Below, piece by piece: positions 32,355-40,340 of a stretch of 50,108 bases of DNA (the stretch's first letter is position 1; every line of letters starts with the position of its first letter). A program made the position numbers and the translations under genes. Origin of the DNA: an uncultured Candidatus Woesearchaeota archaeon (lineage in GTDB: Archaea > Nanobdellota > Nanobdellia > Woesearchaeales > 21-14-0-10-32-9); assembly GCA_903891505.1 (NCBI GenBank), contig CAITEO010000031.1, forward strand, positions 1 through 50,108. The letters are read 5' to 3'. Under the pieces are notes generated by a model that saw nothing but the letters and a program-made list of their open reading frames with translations, was not told where the DNA came from and did not search any database.

Positions 32355-33923
32355 GTGGCAGGCACTATACTTAATAGTTCACAGCTTCTTGTGAAGTATG
32401 GATTTATCAAGAGTGATGTGAAACACCTCTATAAATATGACGAAAAACAAGAATTCTATGTTCGTAAAGATGTAAAGGAAGGCGAGAAGACATATGATCC
32501 GAAGCATGCTGATGAGGAGAGAGATGAGGAAGCGAGTCTTTTCATGGGTAACACTTACACAGACACTGGTTTTCCTAAGACTGTAAAACGCTTCAGGTTA
32601 GTTCAGGAAGCATTCAACATGTCGCTTGAGAATCTTTACTTCTGGACCTTAAATCACTTAAGACACGAGATGGGTCTTCCTAATGTGATAAAAGTTACAG
32701 ATATGTTTTCAGCGTCTGAGAACAGCGCGTTTTTTGGTCAGTCTGCTCAGCGTCTTAGTATTCAAGAAGATCGAGCTAGTAGTTTTTTAAGAGGAATATC
32801 TGAACTTGTAAAGACACTGTTCCAAATTGTTCGTGAGCTAAGGCTTCTTGATGAGCGTTTGGAAGTTTATAGGGATTGGAAGAAATCTAAGAGTGCTGAT
32901 GCTACGCTTAAAGGAATCTTCTCTGATTTTGCTGAGAATAAAGGGGGACAAATGCAGCCGGGAAGCATATATCATTTGGCGAATCAAGTTGGTTATGCGG
33001 TTCTTCCAGATTTGTTTTTTAACACAATAGTTTATGACAAGGATGACGTTGACAAAGTAGTTGACGCTCTTGGTTTTAATCAGAATGTTAAGACTGTTCT
33101 TAAGAGAAAATTATATCAATTTGTTGTTTGGGTACAAAAAACTCAAGAGGAACTTGAGGCGAGACGTAAGTTCCAAATCAAGTATTTGAGACAGCATTAT
33201 ATAACAATAAAGATGTATATGACTTGGGTAAAGCCATATCTTAAGCACATAAGACGATTGACGATGAATGAGAAGCAGCTAGATGGTCCTGATATAATTT
33301 CTAGCTTTGAGACGTCAACAACTGAAATAGAAATTATAGCATATCTTGATGGGAAGAATGGAGTTAATCCTTGTGCGCTTGTTACGTATGAGTTTAATAC
33401 AAGACCTGTTATGCAGTACACTCAGGAGTATCACAGAGGACCTGTTCATATCGGTCGAGGCACAATGACTCTTCGTGCATATGCGTGGACGAAGCATGAG
33501 ATTGCTATGTATAAGAAGATGAAAGACAATGAGGATTTGGAGCTTTTGACGATGGTTGATGATCAGCTAAAATCTGCAATGGAGCTTTTAGGTGATGATT
33601 TGATGAAGTATATTAAAGAGGCTGAAGGAAAGCTTTCATCTGAAGAGGATGCTGCAAAGAGTGAAGCTCCGACAAGGAAAGAGAAACTTGAGCCTATAAC
33701 ATCCGATCAGGACGTGTTTGGTCCAATAGTTAATATTTTCAAGGGCTTCGTCGAAATTGGAGGGTTGTTTGTTCCCTCTGCATTCAAGTCGCAGCCAAAA
33801 AAGAAAGATGGTTTGGCCGAGCCTAGTTCTTCAGCACGTAAAGCTGCAATTAAGACTTCTATTTTTGTTATTTGGAATGTTTACAAGAATTACAAGAAAG
33901 CAAATGGTATGCTTGCCTGGTAA
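32355..33923 (+). CDS. Large conserved-looking protein of unknown function
   Basis: 522 residues from GTG 32355, or up to 542 from GTG 32295. A TATA box (TTTATATAT near 32280-32288) would start the transcript at about 32310, after GTG 32295, so the shorter form is preferred; GAGG lies nine bases before GTG 32355. The protein is soluble, mostly helical and charged (ISELVKTLFQIVRELRLLDE, RRKFQIKYLRQHYITIKMYM), with a beta segment ALVTYEFNTRPVMQY and HRGPVHIGRGTMTLRAYAW. One hydrophobic stretch near the C-terminus (SIFVIWNVYK) is too short for a clear membrane helix. No family was recognised by eye. A poly-T region follows. Confidence 0.6.
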   Translation: MAGTILNSSQLLVKYGFIKSDVKHLYKYDEKQEFYVRKDVKEGEKTYDPKHADEERDEEASLFMGNTYTDTGFPKTVKRFRLVQEAFNMSLENLYFWTLNHLRHEMGLPNVIKVTDMFSASENSAFFGQSAQRLSIQEDRASSFLRGISELVKTLFQIVRELRLLDERLEVYRDWKKSKSADATLKGIFSDFAENKGGQMQPGSIYHLANQVGYAVLPDLFFNTIVYDKDDVDKVVDALGFNQNVKTVLKRKLYQFVVWVQKTQEELEARRKFQIKYLRQHYITIKMYMTWVKPYLKHIRRLTMNEKQLDGPDIISSFETSTTEIEIIAYLDGKNGVNPCALVTYEFNTRPVMQYTQEYHRGPVHIGRGTMTLRAYAWTKHEIAMYKKMKDNEDLELLTMVDDQLKSAMELLGDDLMKYIKEAEGKLSSEEDAAKSEAPTRKEKLEPITSDQDVFGPIVNIFKGFVEIGGLFVPSAFKSQPKKKDGLAEPSSSARKAAIKTSIFVIWNVYKNYKKANGMLAW

Positions 33924-33954
33924 GATAAAGAATGTTTGTTTTGTTCTAGTCTTT

Positions 33955-34035
33955 GATTTTTTCTAGTTTCTTCTTATAGTGTTCTACTCTTTTCATTTTT
34001 TCTACTCTTTTCTTATTTTTTCTATTTTTTTAGTG
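33955..34035 (+). terminator. Poly-T terminator region with CTACTCTTTT repeats
   Basis: T-rich tracts (GATTTTTTCTAG, CATTTTTTCTACTCTTTTC, TTATTTTTTCTATTTTTTTAG) fill the gap after the 522-residue protein gene, with the unit CTACTCTTTTC occurring twice. It is consistent with archaeal termination. Confidence 0.5.
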
Positions 34036-34081
34036 CATTATTTCGTTAACTATTTATTTCAGGTATGTATTAGAGTAAATA

Positions 34082-34852
34082 ATGGAAGATATAGAAAGAT
34101 TGAAGACTATTTATCCTAAGGAAAAGATAAAGATGCTCGAGCGTCTAAAAGAGCTCCGCGAGGAAGAAATTAAGACTGCTGAGGCTAAGCTTTCAAAAGA
34201 GATAAAGGAACTTGAGGAGAAAAGACGCAATGAAATAAAGGAGCTTGAGATGAAACTCAAGCGCGAGAACGAGGACATAAATTCTGATATTATACAATCA
34301 ATGCTTGATTTGAGGCTTGAGGAAAGAAGACGTTTTCTTGATGATGAAACTCGAAAAAAAGATCCTGTAAGATCAGATCCTGATGTTAAGCGTTTCAAGA
34401 AAGAAGTATGGGGAACTATTAATGAAGAAGCAGGATCAGAAGGGGAAGGAATAAGAAAAGATGTACCAAAATCTGAATTGAAAGACGAATCAAAAAATAA
34501 TAGATCTCTTGATGATTCTTTAGATAATGTGCCTTTTAATATAAGGGGGCAGAATTTTGTCTACAATGTAATGGAGCGAATATCTAACAAGGAGTCCTTG
34601 AATTTTTATGAGATGACAAATTATAATCTTTATCATAGAGTTAGGGAGTTATCTGTTAAAGCAGGTGATGCACCGCTTTCGAGCGAAGAGCGCATGTTTG
34701 TTGAAGGACTTGCATACAACATGAACAAGATTTCAGAGCATGATGAGTACCAATCAACAAGCATAGATAGGCACAATTATATGTCAAGAACATCATCGCT
34801 CCTTGAGAAATTGAGTGAAGATTTCGAACACTTTAATAGAACAAACAATTAG
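34082..34852 (+). CDS. Charged coiled-coil protein, unknown
   Basis: 256 residues. Residues 15-100 are a long coiled coil (MLERLKELREEEIKTAEAKL, then KELEEKRRNEIKELEMKLKR) with heptad Leu/Ile spacing. A charged middle (100-150) is followed by a helical domain (YNVMERISNKESLNFYEMTN, then RMFVEGLAYNMNKISEHDE). No enzyme motif or membrane segment. It may be a scaffold or nucleoid protein; the function is unknown. A double-hairpin element lies just after its stop codon. Confidence 0.6.
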   Translation: MEDIERLKTIYPKEKIKMLERLKELREEEIKTAEAKLSKEIKELEEKRRNEIKELEMKLKRENEDINSDIIQSMLDLRLEERRRFLDDETRKKDPVRSDPDVKRFKKEVWGTINEEAGSEGEGIRKDVPKSELKDESKNNRSLDDSLDNVPFNIRGQNFVYNVMERISNKESLNFYEMTNYNLYHRVRELSVKAGDAPLSSEERMFVEGLAYNMNKISEHDEYQSTSIDRHNYMSRTSSLLEKLSEDFEHFNRTNN

Positions 34853-34907
34853 AATTTCTGACGGGTTTTCTTTACTAGCTCTATTCTAGTCTTTTCTAGT
34901 CTTTTCT

Positions 34908-35001
34908 ACTCTGTCCTATAAAATAAAATATTTTAGTTTAGTGTTCGAGCCCGCCTTTGGCGGGTAATATTTGCGCGATAGCGCAACAATGAGGGCAGAG
35001 T
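34908..35001. repeat. Double-hairpin element, copy 5 (inverted orientation)
   Basis: In reverse order: hairpin B CCCGCC-TTT-GGCGGG (34950-34964), spacer TAATAT, hairpin A TTGCGC-GATA-GCGCAA (34971-34986). The outer stem ACTCTGTCC (34908-34916) / GGGCAGAGT (34993-35001) has one G-T pair and is homologous to that of copy 4 (GGGCAGAGTAAAT against GGAGCAGAGTAGAT). On the minus strand the order A-B and spacing match the other copies. It lies between the convergent coiled-coil and CRM-protein genes. Confidence 0.72.
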
Positions 35002-35050
35002 AAATGAAATTATTGAATGCATAGTGCACAGAAAATGATAGAAAAAAGGC

Positions 35051-35332
35051 TCAAAAAGCTATGTGTTCTTTTTGGGCTTGATTGTTATTTATTTTTTTCA
35101 AGAATAATGTTTTTCCGACAAGCTTGCTTTCTACTTTGACTTTTTTTTCAATCTCTAAAACAATTGAGTCTGCGTATGTGTGTTTATCCGTGCTTTCAAG
35201 AGAATTCTTTAGGAACTTAACTTTTACGAGTCTATTCTGATTCAGATTCTTCATTATTTCCTCAACAAATGTTGGCGCGAGTCCTTTCTTTCCAAGCTGG
35301 ATTGTGACTGCATTCTCTTCTTGTACGTTCAT
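35051..35332 (-). CDS. CRM-domain (YhbY-like) RNA-binding protein
   Basis: 93 residues from ATG 35332, the normal length of stand-alone archaeal CRM proteins. The motif IQLGKKGLAPTFVEEIMKNL, then NRLVKVKFLKNSL and SKLVGKTLFLKK match the YhbY fold (QIGKxGLT... LVKVRF... GxxxxLY). It probably binds ribosomal RNA or precursors. The frame is open to 35458, but a TATA box (CATTTATAAT on the minus strand, about 35352-35361) lies 25 bases before ATG 35332, so the longer start is rejected. The C-terminal GxxFxL strand is degenerate. Confidence 0.82.
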   Translation of the reverse strand: MNVQEENAVTIQLGKKGLAPTFVEEIMKNLNQNRLVKVKFLKNSLESTDKHTYADSIVLEIEKKVKVESKLVGKTLFLKKINNNQAQKEHIAF

Positions 35333-35441
35333 AATAAAAGAATTGGTTTTATGATTATAAATGTTTATGTTTTTTCTCGTTCTCGAATAGTTTCCGATTT
35401 TTGTCCTGAAATATATATTAATTGTATTTTTTTCTATTTTC

Positions 35442-35540
35442 GAAAGCCAAAACCACAAAATATATAAGTAAACTAATTTTTACATATTGTAAATTATAAT
35501 TAACAATAATAAAAAATAAATAACATCAGGTTTTGGCTTC
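35442..35540. promoter_or_regulatory. Long inverted repeat flanking the promoter of the small winged-helix pair
   Basis: GAAAGCCAAAACC (35442-35454) and GGTTTTGGCTTC (35529-35540) form a 12-bp inverted repeat with one extra base on the left. A plus-strand TATA box (AATATATAAG, 35458-35467) lies just after the left arm and the right arm ends 11 bases before ATG 35552, overlapping the ribosome site GGAG. It is a candidate pair of operator sites for the small DNA-binding proteins that follow. Confidence 0.5.
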
Positions 35541-35551
35541 GGAGAATATTG

Positions 35552-35827
35552 ATGGAAAAATCCACGGAGTCAATACTTTTGTTTTTGTTGAACAAACATA
35601 TTATTGGTGCGAAGCATTTTCCTGAGCATAAGTTTGTTGTGTCTAGAACAAAATGGCTCGATAAAGATGAAAGAAAAGTATTTGAGAAAGAATATTCAGA
35701 ATTAATTAATCAAGGCATTTTGCTAAGGCTAAAGAAAAAGACAGGAAAAGGAACTGAGTGGCATATAAGTTTGAATCCAGAAAGACTAAAAGATATTTAT
35801 GAGATGACTATTTATGGTAAAGATTAA
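35552..35827 (+). CDS. Small winged-helix-like protein
   Basis: 91 residues from ATG 35552, with GGAG eight bases upstream. It is basic, with ESILLFLLNKHIIGAKHFPE, DERKVFEKEYSELINQGILL and KKKTGKGTEWHISLNPERL, which looks like a winged helix with a basic wing. The family is not certain. Its last 14 bases overlap the start of the next gene, so the two are translationally coupled. It probably acts with the next protein in regulation. Confidence 0.55.
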   Translation: MEKSTESILLFLLNKHIIGAKHFPEHKFVVSRTKWLDKDERKVFEKEYSELINQGILLRLKKKTGKGTEWHISLNPERLKDIYEMTIYGKD

Positions 35828-36185
35828 ACCAGGAATGTTTTGCAAAGTATATGGAAGTGGGCTTAGAAACAGGGTTCTTGAGTATATGCTTGAATTTGGA
35901 GAGCTGGATTTTGCTGCAGGAGATATTGCAAAAGAAATAGGAATTTCAAGACCTAAAACGTATCAGATAATAGCGGAACTTGAACTACAAAAAATAATAA
36001 AAAAGAGCAGAGTTGTTTCAGGAACGCAACTTTATGTGCTGAATGATGAATTGTTGCAAGTTAAACTTTTGAAGAGAAGTTTCAGAGAATGTTTAAAACT
36101 TGTTCTTGAAGAGGAGATGGTGAAACAACAAAGTGCTGAGCCTGTTAAAGCGAGAAAAGAGATGAGAAAAGAAATTGTTGTGTAA
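35814..36185 (+). CDS. Winged-helix DNA-binding protein
   Basis: 123 residues. The helix-turn-helix is clear: NRVLEYMLEFGELDFAAGDI, then AKEIGISRPKTYQIIAELEL and QKIIKKSRVVSGTQLYVLND as the wing, a pattern of TrmB/MarR-like archaeal regulators or replication-plasmid copy regulators. The C-terminal 40 residues are Lys/Glu-rich. It overlaps the preceding gene by 14 bases. The inverted repeat upstream of the pair is a plausible binding site. Confidence 0.72.
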   Translation: MVKIKPGMFCKVYGSGLRNRVLEYMLEFGELDFAAGDIAKEIGISRPKTYQIIAELELQKIIKKSRVVSGTQLYVLNDELLQVKLLKRSFRECLKLVLEEEMVKQQSAEPVKARKEMRKEIVV

Positions 36186-36199
36186 TTATTTTGGTCTTT

Positions 36200-37000
36200 T
36201 TATTTCACAACTGCAAACTCTCCTGCAGGGAGAACTGAGAGGATATCGTCGTTCGTCGCCAATCCGAATTTTTTCATGATGAGTTTTGAGATTTCGCCTT
36301 TCTTTGCGTCGCCCTGACGGAGTTTGATGTATTCTTTGCAGTGTTTTTCAACAGCGATTGTTGGGCCGGCCATGATGACTTTGTGTTCTTCGTCATCTAG
36401 GAAATATCCGATTGCGAGATCAAGGTCTATGTCATAGAATTTTTTCTGGCCGATAATCATGAATGCGCCTTTTGCAATGTATTCGCCGGACTTTGCTTCT
36501 TTTGTTACTTGCTCTGGTTTGACTTCGAACACTTGCGCTCGTTTGGAGTGTGAGCTCCAAGCTTTGCTATTTGTTGCTGCAAATATTGCGGCTTCTTTTT
36601 TTGTTGCTTCTTGAATTGTTCTGTTCTCAGGGTTCTTTATGATGATGAATGGACTTCCCGGCGCTTCTGTGTGGTAGACTATGTCGTGAGGATCCATGTG
36701 TTTCTTGACGACTATTTCGTTCGTTGTTGCATCTCTGCCGCCAATAACAAGGAATCCATTCGATGATTTAAACCATCGAAATTTTTCATACCATTCTTTC
36801 TTTCTACTCTTTTCTTGCTTGGATTTCTCTTTCTTTTCTTCGTTTAAATTTTGTTCTTTCTCCTCTTTTTCTAGCTTGATTTTCGTGTTAACAAGTGCTA
36901 TCTTTGCGCCTTCCAGTTTCTTCTTTAGCTTCTTTGCTTTATCAAAGTACTTTGAGGCATTTTCTTCTACGCTTTTCTCAAGTTCTAGTTCTATCTTCAT
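36200..37000 (-). CDS. Stand-alone NFACT-R domain protein (RqcH C-terminal half)
   Basis: 266 residues. A Lys/Glu-rich coiled coil (1-72) is followed by the NFACT-R (DUF814) domain with WYEKFRWFKSSNGFLVIGGR, DATTNEIVVKKHMDPHDIVY, HTEAPGSPFIIIKNP, then AAIFAATNSKAW, GEYIAKGAFMIIGQKKF and IMAGP. In full-length RqcH/Rqc2 of archaea this domain follows an NFACT-N nucleic-acid-binding domain and the protein works in ribosome-associated quality control. Here the NFACT-N half is absent, and there is no adjoining gene for it in the window. It may be a split version acting with a separate NFACT-N chain. It could equally be a divergent member of the same family. Confidence 0.82.
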   Translation of the reverse strand: MKIELELEKSVEENASKYFDKAKKLKKKLEGAKIALVNTKIKLEKEEKEQNLNEEKKEKSKQEKSRKKEWYEKFRWFKSSNGFLVIGGRDATTNEIVVKKHMDPHDIVYHTEAPGSPFIIIKNPENRTIQEATKKEAAIFAATNSKAWSSHSKRAQVFEVKPEQVTKEAKSGEYIAKGAFMIIGQKKFYDIDLDLAIGYFLDDEEHKVIMAGPTIAVEKHCKEYIKLRQGDAKKGEISKLIMKKFGLATNDDILSVLPAGEFAVVK

Positions 37001-37084
37001 TTTACTTCAAAGATATCTTTTTCTTTTAAATATTTATAGAATTTTATAATGCAATAATGTTTGATATTTTGAGTTTAGCCGAAT

Positions 37085-37549
37085 TTATTCTGTGCTGCAA
37101 TTAGTTATTTGTTCCCTAATTATGGCTTTGTCGTCACACAAAACAGGAGCATTATCAACCAGAATTTTTGGTACTAATTCTATATGCGTCTTTGCTGTCG
37201 GCTCATAGGGAATTTCTGCTTCATATAGTCTTCCAGGTTCCATCATTGAAGAAGGTAGAGATATGTCTCGTACTGATAAATCAGCACTAATGCGTCTGAA
37301 TATGAGCTCTTCAATTTTTTGTTTTCCTGAATTCTTTACAACTAATTTCAGTTTGTTTGTTGCTTGGTTGTAGCAGAACATTTCTTTATTAAACGCTGTT
37401 TGTACGACTATGTTAGAATTCTGGCATGAACCACTCTGGGTAGATGCCCTATCTGCTCCCCAGCTCATAATCATCGCGCCAAGGGCTACAGCGAATGCTA
37501 TTAGTATTATAGTAAGCAGCAATGGAGACATGCCCCTTTTGTTCATCAT
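37085..37549 (-). CDS. Type IV pilin-like protein (class III signal peptide)
   Basis: 154 residues. The N-terminus MMNKRGMSPLLLTIILIAFA has the short basic leader KRG followed by a long hydrophobic segment, the archaellin/pilin signal recognised by a prepilin peptidase. The external domain has three or four Cys (GSCQNSN, FCYNQ, VLCDD, TNCST), probably paired. It lies alone on the minus strand near the start of the surface-protein region; two other pilin-like genes occur at 41.0-42.1 kb. No prepilin peptidase gene is seen. Confidence 0.75.
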   Translation of the reverse strand: MMNKRGMSPLLLTIILIAFAVALGAMIMSWGADRASTQSGSCQNSNIVVQTAFNKEMFCYNQATNKLKLVVKNSGKQKIEELIFRRISADLSVRDISLPSSMMEPGRLYEAEIPYEPTAKTHIELVPKILVDNAPVLCDDKAIIREQITNCSTE

Positions 37550-37727
37550 GATTCTAGTCCTCTTTATTTACTCGTGCGCTAATTGTTAGATAATCACGTA
37601 GAGCATTATATAAAGATTTCGTTTGGATTCGAGTTGAGTGGAGTAGGAGTATTTAATGAACAAAGTTACATATAATAGAAAACTTTTTATATTAATTCAA
37701 CGGGTAAGAATTTTGGAGTGTGATATC

Positions 37728-38084
37728 ATGAAAAAGGGGATACTAATACTAATACTTGTTTTGATAACTATTTGCGCTACATCGATTTCTGTAAGCGCAG
37801 CGACAGATCCTTTGGCTTTGATAGCAGGTTACCATACAGTATTGTACACGACTGCGATTGATAATCTGAACACAACAAATAATATGATAAATATTTATCC
37901 TCCAACACTAAATATTGGTTGGGAAACTTCTAATTATTTGACTATCTTTCAACAAACATCTGGTGCTTATTTAATCAAGAATTTTAACAGCAACGGTGCA
38001 GGTATTGAACTTTCTGGAAAGGTAAAACAGGTTGATGGTGGATACTTAACATCGTCTGGGAACTTCATCATAAGGCTAAGCTGA
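37728..38084 (+). CDS. Small exported protein
   Basis: 118 residues from ATG 37728, with GTGAT just upstream. A signal peptide (3-22, ending VSAAT) is followed by a beta-rich mature domain of about 95 residues with no Cys. Possible start codons further upstream precede the AT-rich promoter and are rejected. It lies 15 bases before the Cys-rich surface protein gene and is likely cotranscribed with it. The C-terminal part (GSVKQVDGGYLTS-like strand) suggests a beta-helix or fibre-like piece; the function is unknown. Confidence 0.6.
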   Translation: MKKGILILILVLITICATSISVSAATDPLALIAGYHTVLYTTAIDNLNTTNNMINIYPPTLNIGWETSNYLTIFQQTSGAYLIKNFNSNGAGIELSGKVKQVDGGYLTSSGNFIIRLS

Positions 38085-38099
38085 GTATCTTTGAGGAAA

Positions 38100-39581
38100 A
38101 TGGTAAAAAAGTTAAGAGTGGTGGGGTTTTTTAGTGTTCTGCTTATATTAGTTCTCTTCACGTTGATATTTATTGTTGGTTCTGCAACTGAAGTACATGC
38201 GCTTAGTGAGTGTTGGAGTACTTTTCATACAACAGGATATTTTCAAGTTGGTAGCAACATGGCATATGTGCCTCTATGGACAGGCGTTCATTTAGAATAT
38301 TTGTGTAATCAAAAAATAAATAAGAATGATTGTTTGCAATGCTATCAATGTTCTTGGATTGAAAGTGGTTTTCCGAATACGGAGAACAAATGTCATGCTT
38401 CAAGTGCAGATTTTAATTGCGGAATGTTATTAACTCAAAGCGAATGCGAAAGTTCTGGTGGTGGCACTATCACATATAATTGTCAGTGGGATAGCGCTAG
38501 TGGTATGTGTTTATTTCCTGGTACTAATTCTTCTTGTTTGTTAAATGTTATAAATCCAGGCAGCCCGTATTCTCCCTATAATTATAATTGTAATTATCCT
38601 GGTTATGGGAATTCGAACTACAATTATAATGCAGAAGCAAGTTATCATATAGGTCATGATGTTTTTTGTGATAATAGAGGCTATGCTGGTGACAGGGTTT
38701 ATTTTACTGGCGTCTACGCAGAAGGAAGTTGTACGAAAGGAGCAGGATATCATAATATTTCTCCAAGAACGCTGAATGTAAATAATTGTACCTGTACGAG
38801 TAGTAGTGGTGGAGCTAGTATAGTTAGTCCTTTAGTGTGTCTTGCTACGGATTATATATTCAACTATGATTGTCCTCCAGGATATCATTTACCTACAGTT
38901 CAATGTTGTGCAGGCGGTCAGACTGTTGATATGGATGAAGGTTATAATCAAACATGCAATGATAGTTTCTGCTCTAAACAAAACTTAGCTGATTGTAACA
39001 GTAAGTATTCTAATGTATGTGAACAGCAAACTGCTGGTTTTTGTGCTGCGCCGAATGGTAATTCAGGGTATGATATTTGCAGTACTAAGTATGATAGTTC
39101 AGATTGTACTGAAACAACATACTCGGGGGGTACTTGTTTTTGGACACCTATATATGATCGCTGCGTAAAGAAGGCTGGTGCGACAGTTACGGAAGGTAGT
39201 TGTGGAGGAGGGTGCACGTTTGATGATACAAAGAGTTTTTTTCAGGTGGAAAATAGTGCAGTTGTTGGATTGCTTCGAGTAGATCAGACAGGAAATATGT
39301 GGATAAAAGGAAGTGTTAAGGTACTAGGGTCTGCAAATTATGATTCTCATGCATTTTTAATAAAAGATAGTTCAGGCTCAGTCAAAGCATGGGTGGATGC
39401 AAGCACAGGAGATTTATATTTGCCAGAAGGTATATCAAGCGTACATTTTGTTAGTGGTCAAGTAGGTCCTTTAAATTCAGGCAATTTTGTAATTCAGACT
39501 CATACTGAGAGTAATAGGTTATGGATTAATGCGAGTGGTTTGTATTTGAAGGGTTGCCTTGGAGTTGGGAAGACATTTTAA
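38100..39581 (+). CDS. Cys-rich exported surface protein
   Basis: 493 residues from ATG 38100 (GAGG upstream). A signal-anchor (10-30) is followed by about 350 residues that hold about 32 Cys, many with Trp and Tyr (CLQCYQCSWIESG, SECESSGGGT, CQWDSASGMCLF, DCNSKYSNVCEQQ, DICSTKYDSSDCTE, FWTPIYDRCVKK). The spacing suggests several small disulfide-knotted repeats. The last 110 residues are Cys-free until the end and contain a tail-fibre-like run (AVVGLLRVDQTGNMWIKGSV, then LIKDSSGSVKAW and DASTGDLYLPEG), similar in style to phage-type tail-spike head segments. It may be an adhesin. Confidence 0.65.
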   Translation: MVKKLRVVGFFSVLLILVLFTLIFIVGSATEVHALSECWSTFHTTGYFQVGSNMAYVPLWTGVHLEYLCNQKINKNDCLQCYQCSWIESGFPNTENKCHASSADFNCGMLLTQSECESSGGGTITYNCQWDSASGMCLFPGTNSSCLLNVINPGSPYSPYNYNCNYPGYGNSNYNYNAEASYHIGHDVFCDNRGYAGDRVYFTGVYAEGSCTKGAGYHNISPRTLNVNNCTCTSSSGGASIVSPLVCLATDYIFNYDCPPGYHLPTVQCCAGGQTVDMDEGYNQTCNDSFCSKQNLADCNSKYSNVCEQQTAGFCAAPNGNSGYDICSTKYDSSDCTETTYSGGTCFWTPIYDRCVKKAGATVTEGSCGGGCTFDDTKSFFQVENSAVVGLLRVDQTGNMWIKGSVKVLGSANYDSHAFLIKDSSGSVKAWVDASTGDLYLPEGISSVHFVSGQVGPLNSGNFVIQTHTESNRLWINASGLYLKGCLGVGKTF

Positions 39582-39657
39582 TTAAGAGTTTTATTTGCGC
39601 GGGATTAGTTAATCATTATTTTAAAGTTTTAGTATTTAAAAAAAGAGGTTTAGTCGT

Positions 39658-40074
39658 TTGGAGAAGCTTAAGAAGATAGATAAGAGGTTAGTTGTAGTTT
39701 GTGGATTATTATTGTTCTTTCTAATTATATGGTTTGCTACGTTCTCTAAAGTGAATATTTACAAGCCTGCTACGCAGCAAGAAAATGAAAGGGTGGCTCT
39801 TGAGAACAGGATGGCGTATGAAAAGGATGTGGATAATTTTAACAAAGCAATACTCTTTGATACGAAGGAGTTTTGTGATTTAGTAAAGAATTCATCAATG
39901 AGGTCGAATTGTGTGAAGATTGCGCCTAATTATAACAAGGTGAATGCAGGTGTGCCTTCTACTTTTTCAGCTGATGACGTAGATAATTTCAACATGATGC
40001 TTTTGATGAATAACAAGAGTTATTGTAATAAAATAATAAACGAGACTCTTATGCAAGAGTGCATAAGTAGGTGA
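39658..40074 (+). CDS. Membrane-anchored protein with duplicated Cys motif
   Basis: 138 residues from TTG 39658, 22 bases after a TATTTAAA box (leaderless). One membrane helix (VVVCGLLLFFLIIWFATF) is followed by an external part with two copies of a 29-residue motif: DVDNFNKAILF, CDLVKNSSMRSNC and DVDNFNMMLLM, CNKIINETLMQEC. Each has a C-x11-C pair. The duplication suggests a small disulfide-bonded helical repeat. The function is unknown. The ribosome site of the next gene covers its stop codon. Confidence 0.6.
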   Translation: MEKLKKIDKRLVVVCGLLLFFLIIWFATFSKVNIYKPATQQENERVALENRMAYEKDVDNFNKAILFDTKEFCDLVKNSSMRSNCVKIAPNYNKVNAGVPSTFSADDVDNFNMMLLMNNKSYCNKIINETLMQECISR

Positions 40075-40079
40075 ATAAA

Positions 40080-40340
40080 ATGGCGTGGTTCTTTTTAATT
40101 ATTCATATTGTTGCATCGCTTTGCATAATAATTTTAACTATATATCTTTTTGTTTTGGTTATTCATCGTGCGAGTATTCAGCACAGGGCACATCGGCTTG
40201 ACCAGGGTATTAGGCCTCTTGTTATTGGGAGAAGTACAAAGGTGCATGTAATTGATAAGTTGACAAAGGAAGGGTTTCCGCAGGATGAAGTTGAAGAAGT
40301 TTACGAGAGAATCATTTCAGAGATGAACTTGAGACATTGA
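40080..40340 (+). CDS. Small membrane protein with cytoplasmic helical tail
   Basis: 86 residues from ATG 40080. GGTGA (40070-40074), which includes the stop codon of the preceding gene, lies five bases upstream and rules out GTG 40071 as the start. One membrane helix (FLIIHIVASLCIIILTIYLF) is followed by a basic segment and a C-terminal helix pair (KLTKEGFPQDEVEEVYERI), like an SHOCT or UBA-type helical module. It ends inside the convergent YbaK-like gene (29-base overlap). Confidence 0.6.
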   Translation: MAWFFLIIHIVASLCIIILTIYLFVLVIHRASIQHRAHRLDQGIRPLVIGRSTKVHVIDKLTKEGFPQDEVEEVYERIISEMNLRH

